Shown here: piece after piece, positions 6,527 through 12,098 of the stretch
How the letters are laid out: each line of letters begins with the position of its first letter
Position numbering within the stretch: the first letter of the stretch is position 1
Assembly (NCBI GenBank): GCA_005239945.1
Contig: SBAY01000082.1
Location: forward strand, 1-12,098
From: Nitrospira sp.
GTDB taxonomy: Bacteria > UBA9089 > CG2-30-40-21 > SBAY01
Direction: 5' to 3'
Length of the DNA: 12,098 nucleotides
Notes under the pieces: generated by a model
What the model was told of the DNA's origin: nothing
Database searches by the model: none
What the model saw: only the letters and a program-made list of their open reading frames with translations
Position numbers and translations under genes: made by a program

Positions 6527-6698
6527 AAAAAAGTTAGTTAAGTAGACGGAATAGGACATATTTTACAAGAAAGTATAGATGCAATGCGGATATAAACAAG
6601 TTAGATGAAATGGCAACCCTTTGAAAAGATTACGGAATGAGACCAAAAATATAAAGTTAAAAATGTGTCAAAGAAAAATTAAACTAAAGGAGGCTGTC
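6527..6698 (+). other. Spacer between nuoM and the ABC cluster
   Basis: This 172-bp stretch shows no open frame related to nuoN in any + frame and no clear hairpin terminator. AT-rich hexamers that could serve as promoter elements occur (TTTACA at 6562, TTGAAA at 6621, TATAAA at 6591 and 6650), but the obvious pairs are 23 nt apart, too far for a standard sigma-70 promoter. A separate promoter for the downstream cluster is therefore plausible but not shown. Confidence 0.4.
6686..6693 (+). promoter_or_regulatory. Strong Shine-Dalgarno that sets the binding-protein start
   Basis: AAAGGAGG lies 5 nt before the ATG at 6699. The frame is open further upstream to a TTG at 6621, but only the ATG at 6699 has this site and places a signal peptide at the N-terminus. 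Confidence 0.85.
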
Positions 6699-7679
6699 AT
6701 GAATTTGTTTAAAATAAAAACAATATTGGTTGTTGTAATGGTTTCTTTAATTGGATCAATTCTTTTTATCGGATGTTCTAAGAAACCGCAAAAGATTTCG
6801 CTTGGGTATGTAAGCACGGGACTTACAGGCTTGGCAGTTCAGGTTATGCAGGATTTAAAAATCCCTGAGAAGCATGGGGTTCAGTTTGAATATCATGGCT
6901 TTCTTGACCCATCTTCATTGAACGATGCTTTTGTCATGGGCAAATTCAATGTAAATCTCGCTGCTGGCGTCAATGTAATTGCACTTGCGAGAAGTAAAGG
7001 TTATAAGGTGCAATACTTTTTTCCAACGCTTATAAACTCTGTAAGCCTTCTTGTTAAAAAAGATTCTCCGTATAATAATCTTTCTGATTTAAAAGGGAAA
7101 AAGGTAGGTTGGTAGGGGTTACCAAGCGGTGGTGGGACGGCATTCTATGTGCTGGCAAAGAAGAAAGGGGTTAACATACTTAAGGATTATCAACTTATTC
7201 AAAGTAAGCCGCCAGCTTTACTGCCCCTCCTGGAGAAGGGAGAACTGGACGCTATTATCATCTATGAACCCTTTGTTTCTCGAATGCTTGCGACTGGGAA
7301 CTATCGGGTAATTTTAGGTCCGTTTTATCAGAAGTGGGAAAAGGAAACAGGATTTAAGATGGAAATGGCTGGATTTGCAGCAAAAGATGAGTGGATAAAT
7401 CAAAATCTTAATTCAGTAAAAAAAATCATTAAAGCGTGGAAAGAAACGGTTGAATATATTAGAAAAAATCCAAAAGAAGTAATAGAGAGGTATCCTGATT
7501 ATACGAATCTAAAAACCGCGCAGGAAATCGAATTAGGAATAGAAAAGATCCCTCCAATCTATGCTAATGAATGGGGGACGTTAGACCAGTCCATTCAATT
7601 GATGTTGAACATGTTAGTTCAAGACGGTGTGCTCATAACACAGATTCCAGAAGGCACAATAAGAAGAATAAAGGAATAA
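6699..7679 (+). pseudogene. ABC importer substrate-binding lipoprotein (SsuA/TauA/NMT1-like) with in-frame TAG
   Basis: The frame encodes a periplasmic or membrane-anchored binding protein of the nitrate/sulfonate/taurine/thiamine-precursor superfamily. The N-terminus has a positively charged start (MNLFKIK), a hydrophobic core and a lipobox-like end GSILFIGC, so it is probably a lipoprotein. The mature part begins KISLGYVSTGLTGLAVQVM. Residues 133-138 are GKKVGW, codon 139 is TAG (7113-7115), and the same frame continues GLPSGGGTAFYVLAKKKGV to a TAA at 7677-7679. In total there are 326 codons before the stop, the normal family length. Homology therefore continues unbroken across one stop codon. 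A single-base nonsense change from a Tyr codon is the simplest cause; a sequencing error or read-through remain possible. Substrate unknown. Confidence 0.8.
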
Positions 7680-7685
7680 GTAAGT

Positions 7686-8462
7686 ATGTTCAAAATATTC
7701 ATCAGAAAACACTACTCGGTTTTGCTAATTAGCCTTTCGCTGGTTAGTCTTATCCTTGTTTGGTGGTTTTTGTCGTTATTTTTTAGACCGGAATTTCTTC
7801 CAAGCCCTATCCTGGTTTTTAGGGATGTATTGGCTATTTCTGTTTCAGGTCAGTTCCTTTCTCATATGTATTACACACTGCTCAGAATCATATGCGGATT
7901 TGCATTAGCGATGCTAATAAGCTTAGTATTGGGAATAGCTATGGGCAGGTCGAAATATGTTGAAAAATTCTTTGAAGCAGAAGTTCTTGTTGGGTTAACC
8001 ATCCCCGCTTTGGCTTGGTCTGTGATTTCAATTATGTGGTTCGGTCTAAAAAATTTTGCTGCAATTTTTGCAATTACAGTTTTGATTACGCCTGTAATCA
8101 CACTCAATGTAGTTCAAGGAATGAAAAACTTAGATAAAAGTCTTATTGAGATGGCGAAGGCCTTTGAATCTAATAGAGGACTAGTCATTAAAACCATCAT
8201 TATTCCCCAACTACTTTCATATTTGTTTGCGGCAACAAGGTTTGGTTTAGGATTGGCTTGGAAAATTGTTGTTATTGCAGAGATGTTAGGGCTGAGCAAC
8301 GGGATAGGTTATATGATCGCGTTTTGGTTTGGTATGTTTTCAATGAAGGATGTTCTTGCGTGGACACTTTCTTTTACTTTAGTAATGTTAATATTTGAAT
8401 ATGGCTTGCTGGGACGACTTGAAAAATGGGCAACACGATGGAGACCAACAATATCATTTTAG
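7686..8462 (+). CDS. ABC importer permease (SsuC/TauC-like)
   Basis: The 258-residue inner-membrane protein is a permease of the binding-protein-dependent type that carries nitrate, sulfonates, taurine or related compounds. About six hydrophobic helices are visible. The cytoplasmic coupling (EAA) loop is recognisable at EMAKAFESNRGLVIKTIIIP, followed by LLSYLFAATRFGLGLAWKIV, the family's usual C-terminal core. AAGGA at 7671-7675, at the end of the binding-protein frame, serves as Shine-Dalgarno, and the intergenic gap is only 6 bp. The stop is TAG. Nothing looks broken, so the transporter's membrane part is preserved although the binding-protein gene has a stop. Confidence 0.92.
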   Translation: MFKIFIRKHYSVLLISLSLVSLILVWWFLSLFFRPEFLPSPILVFRDVLAISVSGQFLSHMYYTLLRIICGFALAMLISLVLGIAMGRSKYVEKFFEAEVLVGLTIPALAWSVISIMWFGLKNFAAIFAITVLITPVITLNVVQGMKNLDKSLIEMAKAFESNRGLVIKTIIIPQLLSYLFAATRFGLGLAWKIVVIAEMLGLSNGIGYMIAFWFGMFSMKDVLAWTLSFTLVMLIFEYGLLGRLEKWATRWRPTISF

Positions 8463-8470
8463 GGTAAGCT

Positions 8471-9214
8471 ATGGCAAATATAATAGTTGAAGATCTTCAT
8501 AAGTCTTTTATCAAAGAAGATGGGGGCATTGTAGAAGTATTAAATGGTGTAACATTTACTACAAATCATGAAGAATTTGTATGTCTATTAGGTCCTTCTG
8601 GTTGTGGCAAGTCAACGATTCTCAATATAATTATTGGACTTATAACTGATTACTCAGGAAAGTTGATATTGTCTGAAGAAGGTTTAAATCAAAAAGTAAG
8701 GATTGGCTATGTTTTTCAAACACCCCGGCTACTTAATTGGAAAACTCTGAAAGATAACATCGTTTTTGCTCTCGAAGCGACAGGGGTTCAGGAAGAGCAA
8801 AGGGGAAAAATAGCAGAAGAATACCTAAATCTGATAGGACTTGCCGATTCAGCCGGTAAATATCCGCTCTTTTGTTCTGAAGGAGAAAAAGCACGCGTGG
8901 GAATAGCACGGGCTTTGGCAATTGAGCCAGACATACTTTTAATGGACGAACCTTTCAGCCATCTTGATGAGATTACTGCAAGAAGGCTAAGAATTGAATT
9001 GCTGAAAATATGGAGCAAAAAGAGAAAAACGGTGGTTTTCGTTACCCATAATGCGTTAGAAGCAGTTTATTTAGCTGACAGGATTTATATCTTATCTCAG
9101 AAGCCAACTACTACTATTGAACAAGTTCAGATCGACCTAAAAAGACCAAGAATATTAGAAGATATTCGGCTTCTTGAATATCAGAAAGAAGTTCTGAGGA
9201 GAATGGGGATATGA
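8471..9214 (+). CDS. ABC importer ATPase (SsuB/TauB-like)
   Basis: This 247-residue cytoplasmic ATPase powers the permease encoded just before it. Walker A is GPSGCGKST (41-49), the Q-loop glutamine is Q83 in YVFQTPRLLNWKTL, Walker B is ILLMDEP (155-161), the D-loop is SHLD (163-166) and the H-loop is H193 in FVTHNALEAV. The signature, normally LSGGM or LSGGQ, reads CSEGE (135-139) followed by KARVGIARAL. The Leu and the first Gly are changed; the Ser and second Gly are kept. The Gln-Thr-Pro-Arg-Leu-Leu stretch after the Q-loop is typical of the nitrate/sulfonate group. It starts 8 bp after the permease stop and overlaps the next gene by 4 bp (ATGA). Confidence 0.93.
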   Translation: MANIIVEDLHKSFIKEDGGIVEVLNGVTFTTNHEEFVCLLGPSGCGKSTILNIIIGLITDYSGKLILSEEGLNQKVRIGYVFQTPRLLNWKTLKDNIVFALEATGVQEEQRGKIAEEYLNLIGLADSAGKYPLFCSEGEKARVGIARALAIEPDILLMDEPFSHLDEITARRLRIELLKIWSKKRKTVVFVTHNALEAVYLADRIYILSQKPTTTIEQVQIDLKRPRILEDIRLLEYQKEVLRRMGI

Positions 9215-9990
9215 AAGGCAAATGGTGGTTGATTGCTGGAATAATAGGGATAGGTATTAGCTTACTCGATCTACCGGAGGTAAAAGGAAAATTCTGGATT
9301 GTTCCGTTACAGATGAACACGAGTACTCTTATAGCGATTGTGTCTCTTATTTTAGCACTATGGGGACTCTATCTGGAAATTCGGCAAATAGAATTTGCAA
9401 AAGAGGTAGAAGTTTTAGAGGAAATGCCAGAAATTACAACTGAAATTGCAAAAAGAATCAGAAAAGCCACAAGAGTCTTCTTTATGGCAACCACGCCTGC
9501 AATAGGTGCCAGTGGGGCACCTGATGAGGCGAAAGAGCTTGAGAAGATTCTTATAGATTTCTCTGAGGAGAAAAAGCCAAAACCACAAGAAATGTGTTTT
9601 TTGTGTTATAACGAAGATAATATAAAAAGATTCTACAAAGACCACGGAATCCCCTATGATAATACTCATGTCGGGCAGATTACAAAGGAAATAATCGGAA
9701 AAATAAGGACCTTAATGCAAGCGAACATTGCCAGATTGTTTGATGTAGAATATTGCAAAATCCCTATGCTTCACTTCCTTCTTGTTGACCCGGAATCAAA
9801 AAGTAGAGAAAAAAGACTCGCAGTGCTTTGGTATTTGGGCCCTGGAGATGGGGAAATAAAAGGTACTGGTTTTTCAACGAACAATGAGGCTGTAATAGAG
9901 ACACTCTGGAGAGTTTTTCAAAGACAACGAGAAATAGTAGAGAGAAAAATAGATGTTTGCCAGAGTAGTATACTAAAACAAGAAAAATAA
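9211..9990 (+). CDS. Two-helix membrane protein of unknown function, possibly degenerate PLD-like domain
   Basis: I do not recognise this 259-residue protein. Two hydrophobic segments (about 6-20 and 38-55) are joined by a short loop, so both ends probably face the cytoplasm. A helical, charged linker (56-85) leads to a soluble domain of about 170 residues. That domain contains VFFMATTPAIGAS, MCFLCYNEDN, IPMLHFLLVDPESKS (186-200) and GTGFSTNNEAVIETLWRVF. The His-to-Asp strand and the final S/T-N-x-E...LWRVF helix recall inactive phospholipase-D-like domains, but no HxKxxxxD motif is present; this resemblance is weak. AGGAG at 9197-9201 inside the ATPase gene serves as Shine-Dalgarno, and the ATGA overlap ties it to the transporter. 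It could be a membrane-bound sensor or scaffold. Confidence 0.6.
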   Translation: MKGKWWLIAGIIGIGISLLDLPEVKGKFWIVPLQMNTSTLIAIVSLILALWGLYLEIRQIEFAKEVEVLEEMPEITTEIAKRIRKATRVFFMATTPAIGASGAPDEAKELEKILIDFSEEKKPKPQEMCFLCYNEDNIKRFYKDHGIPYDNTHVGQITKEIIGKIRTLMQANIARLFDVEYCKIPMLHFLLVDPESKSREKRLAVLWYLGPGDGEIKGTGFSTNNEAVIETLWRVFQRQREIVERKIDVCQSSILKQEK

Positions 9991-9995
9991 GAAAT

Positions 9996-11084
9996 ATGAT
10001 TAAGAGAATTATAGGAATTATTAAAGGTGAAGGAATTGGTCCTGAAATTATGGATGCGGCACTTTCTTGCTTACAAGAAATTGAACAAATAAGGAAAGAA
10101 AAATTCCATTATGTCTGGTATTTAGATCTAGCCCCATCTGGGGATAATAATCTGGAAGAAGCATATTCTTCTTTGAAAGAATTTTATTCTAAAATTAGAA
10201 ATCAGGGAGGAGTTATTTTACGGTCTTCTTTATATGCAGCTCTTGTTTATAAATTAAGAGAAGAATTTAACATGCTATACAAATTGATTTTTCTGGAGCC
10301 TCTTCCAGAACTATCAGATGTTTCTCCCCTAAAGAAGGAAATTGTCAAGAGAATAAAATTTCTCTTAGTTCGTGATAATGCTCAAGGACTATACCATGGT
10401 CAAGAAAAAATAGAAACAACAAAAAATGGTAAACGAACGGTTTGGCTTACTTCTAAGTATGAAGAGGATAAAATAAAAGACATTGCTCGGGTTGCCTTCA
10501 GATTGGCAAAGCAAAGTCGTAAAACTTTACATCTTTTGATAAAAGGTTGTGTACTTCATAAGTTGACAGATCTCTGGATAGAAATATTTGAGGCTATTAA
10601 TCAAGAATTTCCAGAAGTAAGTTTTGAGTGGGATCATCCTGATTGTGGATTAACAGATATGTTTATAACTCCAGAAAAATTTGATGTCGTTGTAGCACTG
10701 GATGTAGATGCAGATATTATAAGTGACTTTTTGTCGGGTTTACTTTACGGGACACGTGCTATAACCCCTTCCGGAAATTTTGATCCATCCGGTGGATTTG
10801 CAACATACCAAACTATTCATGGTTCCGCTGATGTTCTGGCTGGACAAAACAAAGCAAATCCAATCGGAATGATAATGGCGGCATCAATGATGTTAGAATT
10901 ATCTTTTGATATGTCTAAAGAAGCTAACTTAATTCGCAATGCAATTCGAAATGTACTTTTACAAGGTTATAGAACTGCAGACATTTTTTCAGTGAATAGC
11001 CATAATCATAAGCTTGTAGGGACTATAGAGATGAAAGAGCATATCATTGAAACAATCCGTAATCTTAATGAGGAGAAAGACTGA
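9996..11084 (+). CDS. Divergent isocitrate/isopropylmalate dehydrogenase-family enzyme
   Basis: The 362-residue protein belongs to the NAD(P)-dependent beta-hydroxyacid oxidative decarboxylases (isocitrate, isopropylmalate, homoisocitrate and tartrate dehydrogenases). Segments in order are GIIKGEGIGPEIMDAAL (7-23; usually GDGIGPE), LREEFNMLYKL (87-97), VRDNAQGLYHG (125-135; usually RENTEGLYxG), IKGCVLHKLTDLW (182-194), DCGLTDMFITPEKFDVVVAL (216-235), D236-V-D-A-D-I-I-S-D244, and TIHGSADVLAGQNKANPIG. The catalytic Tyr (Y133), Lys (K183) and metal Asp triad (D216, D240, D244) are kept. The second substrate arginine of LRxxxDLxANLRP is lost, and the Asn of KxNVL is Cys. It is thus probably an active enzyme on a different hydroxyacid. 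It starts 5 bp after the previous gene with only a poor Shine-Dalgarno. Confidence 0.82.
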   Translation: MIKRIIGIIKGEGIGPEIMDAALSCLQEIEQIRKEKFHYVWYLDLAPSGDNNLEEAYSSLKEFYSKIRNQGGVILRSSLYAALVYKLREEFNMLYKLIFLEPLPELSDVSPLKKEIVKRIKFLLVRDNAQGLYHGQEKIETTKNGKRTVWLTSKYEEDKIKDIARVAFRLAKQSRKTLHLLIKGCVLHKLTDLWIEIFEAINQEFPEVSFEWDHPDCGLTDMFITPEKFDVVVALDVDADIISDFLSGLLYGTRAITPSGNFDPSGGFATYQTIHGSADVLAGQNKANPIGMIMAASMMLELSFDMSKEANLIRNAIRNVLLQGYRTADIFSVNSHNHKLVGTIEMKEHIIETIRNLNEEKD

Positions 11085-11085
11085 G

Positions 11086-11718
11086 ATGCGTAACACAGCA
11101 CTAATCTTGGTTGCTATGCAAAATGCTTTCTGCTCCCCTGAAGGTTCATTTTGGAAAAGAGGCTATTCGATTTTAAACATCGATTCTGTTTTAAATACAG
11201 TTAGAGTTTTACTTTCATTTGCTCATAAAAAGGGCATGTTAGTCATATTTACAAAATTGGAATATAAATCTGATTATTCAGATTCAGGGTTGTTAGTAAA
11301 GCATCTTGCACCGGAGATTATTAAGTTAGGTGGTTACTGTGAGAATAGTAGGGATAGTAAACTTTTTGATTTTCAGGAATGCAATGAGCGCGGTATAGTC
11401 ATTGTAAAAAAAAGATACGACCCATTTTTTAACACTGATTTAGAGGATATTTTGAAAGCACATCAAATCACTCATTTAATAGTTGCTGGAGTATTGACAA
11501 ATGTTTGTGTAGAATCATGTGTTCGTTCCGCTTTTGACCGTGACTTTGAAGTGACTGTCATACGCGATGCAACTTCAACCTATTCTGAGGAATTATATCG
11601 TGCTTCTCTATCTACTATGGAAAGACATTTTGCAAAAATTGTTTTATTTAAGGAATTGGAGAGATCGATGGACAACAGATATAAGAAAAGGGTCGCAACT
11701 TCATCTAACACGGTGTAA
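11086..11718 (+). CDS. Isochorismatase-family hydrolase-like protein lacking the catalytic Asp
   Basis: The 210-residue product has the cysteine-hydrolase (isochorismatase/nicotinamidase) fold. It shows an opening strand ALILVAMQNAFC, then IVIVKKRYDPFF with the expected Lys (K108), then LIVAGVLTNVCVESCVRSAF with the expected nucleophile C141, then VTVIRDAT. The motif that normally reads DxQxDF is A10-M-Q-N-A14-F, so both acidic residues are Ala (codon GCT in each case, one base from GAT). Loss of the triad Asp makes ordinary hydrolysis doubtful. The ATG at 11086 is chosen because AGGAG (11071-11075) lies 10 nt upstream; an in-frame ATG at 11068 is less well placed. It starts one base after the dehydrogenase stop. 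Its last residues and stop run into an attC-like site. Confidence 0.85.
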   Translation: MRNTALILVAMQNAFCSPEGSFWKRGYSILNIDSVLNTVRVLLSFAHKKGMLVIFTKLEYKSDYSDSGLLVKHLAPEIIKLGGYCENSRDSKLFDFQECNERGIVIVKKRYDPFFNTDLEDILKAHQITHLIVAGVLTNVCVESCVRSAFDRDFEVTVIRDATSTYSEELYRASLSTMERHFAKIVLFKELERSMDNRYKKRVATSSNTV

Positions 11719-11779
11719 AAGACTACGCTCCGCCCAAATTCGGCTTTGCCGAACTTCTTTTACACCGAGACCGTTAGGC
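11703..11779 (+). other. Integron attC-like recombination site
   Basis: The outer boxes fit attC rules exactly: R'' ATCTAAC (RYYYAAC) at 11703-11709 and R' GTTAGGC (GTTRRRY) at 11773-11779. Inside, a perfect 12-bp stem pairs CGGTGTAAAAGA (11711-11722) with TCTTTTACACCG (11756-11767). The spacers are unequal (1 nt against 5 nt), as expected for unpaired bases in the folded single strand. An inner TTCGGC-TTT-GCCGAA hairpin (11739-11753) forms the variable terminal structure. The orientation, gene first and R' last, is that of a gene cassette, and the isochorismatase stop codon (11716-11718) lies inside the site, which is common. No integrase gene and no second attC are visible in the window. 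Confidence 0.75.
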
Positions 11780-11928
11780 GACATTCTGCTTGATAGGATG
11801 TTAAACGTAAAAATGGGGGGAGGTAAGCCAAAAAGATATAATTGCCTGAAAATATGTAGAGTTAAAAGAATTTCAGGCAAAAACTTTTGACAACTAACTT
11901 TTGGACGAAAATGAATCTATAACTTTCT
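11780..11928. other. Non-coding stretch after attC
   Basis: No supported gene is present between the attC-like site and the terminal repeats. A frame open across 11567-11890 overlaps the isochorismatase gene out of phase and has no family resemblance. Apart from the inverted repeat at 11842-11880, I see nothing here. Confidence 0.5.
11842..11880. repeat. Inverted repeat, weak terminator candidate
   Basis: TTGCCTGAAA (11842-11851) pairs perfectly with TTTCAGGCAA (11871-11880) around a 19-nt loop. It is followed by AAAAACTTTT rather than a U tract on the + strand. The long loop and AT-rich stem make it a poor intrinsic terminator; it could equally be the edge of a degraded element. Confidence 0.4.
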
Positions 11929-12098
11929 CGATAAACATTTCGCTCCTAAAGGAGCTAATTGTATTTTGATATGAATATTCTATAAACATCTCGCCCTTTC
12001 AGGGCTAAATACATTTTATAAACTCCGTTAGGAGTGATATATTTATAGGGATAGGATAATTCTTAAAGAATCCAGCTCCGTAGGAGCGAAATGTTCAA
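11929..12098. repeat. Cluster of four REP-like palindromic repeats
   Basis: Four related units of about 25-29 bp each contain a short GC-rich palindrome next to an AT-rich arm like ATAAACATTTCG. Unit 1 (11929-11956) has GCTCCTAAAGGAGC. Unit 2 (11980-12007) has GCCCTTTCAGGGC. Unit 3 (12023-12048) has CTCCGTTAGGAG in the opposite orientation. Unit 4 (12074-12098, cut by the window end) has GCTCCGTAGGAGC, also opposite. The arms match only when units 3 and 4 are reverse-complemented, so the cluster is two direct and two inverted copies. Spacers are irregular and the units are imperfect. Confidence 0.75.

Noticed and set aside
6599..6605. GTTAGAT as an attC R' box upstream of the ABC cluster
   Set aside because: No matching R'' box or stem lies within the preceding 150 bases.
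6600..6650. TPP riboswitch before the NMT1-like binding protein
   Set aside because: ACCCTTTGAA resembles part of the THI box, but the CTGAGA half and the paired stems are absent.
7129..7311. Short + strand reading frame
   Set aside because: It is an out-of-frame shadow of the binding-protein gene.
7149..7679. Independent gene starting at GTG 7149
   Set aside because: It is the same frame as the upstream binding protein, has no ribosome binding site and lacks the family's N-terminal half; it is the part after the TAG.
11567..11890. Separate small protein gene
   Set aside because: It overlaps the isochorismatase gene out of phase, crosses the attC stem and shows no family pattern.
11929..12098. 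CRISPR array
   Set aside because: Units are palindromic, divergent, in both orientations and irregularly spaced.

Overview
The window comes from an AT-rich bacterial chromosome, probably an uncultured lineage. It encodes a proton-pumping NADH:quinone oxidoreductase (complex I) and carries many mobile or selfish elements: toxin-antitoxin (TA) pairs, the 3' end of a group II intron, an integron-type attC site and short REP-like palindromes. The sequence alone does not fix the phylum. Every gene I can support is on the + strand.

Region 1 (1-316) holds no intact gene. It has domains V and VI of a group II intron, followed directly by the C-terminal part of a RelE/ParE-type toxin gene that carries one frameshift. 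The toxin stop codon touches the nuoJ ribosome binding site.

Region 2 (317-6526) is a membrane-arm part of the nuo operon, in the order nuoJ, nuoK, nuoL, nuoM. TA pairs sit in the junctions. Between nuoK and nuoL are hicB-hicA and then mntA-hepT (nucleotidyltransferase antitoxin and HEPN RNase). Between nuoL and nuoM is a second, unrelated-looking hicB-hicA. With the relE remnant before nuoJ, four TA modules lie within about 5 kb of one respiratory operon, all co-oriented. The first hicBA unit is bounded by a perfect 14-bp direct repeat whose first copy is the end of nuoK, which looks like an insertion scar. No nuoN follows nuoM in this window.

Region 3 (6699-11718) is a tight six-gene cluster. 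It begins with an ABC importer of the nitrate/sulfonate/taurine/NMT1 type: a lipoprotein binding protein with one in-frame TAG, then a permease, then an ATPase. A two-helix membrane protein of unknown function follows, then a divergent isocitrate/isopropylmalate-dehydrogenase-family enzyme, then an isochorismatase-fold protein that lacks the usual catalytic Asp. Together they look like uptake of a small organic compound plus its processing by two atypical enzymes; the substrate cannot be read from the sequence.

Region 4 (11703-12098) has no gene after the isochorismatase-like CDS. It contains an attC-like site that overlaps the end of that CDS, one long-loop inverted repeat, and four related palindromic repeats (two in each orientation) running to the window edge.
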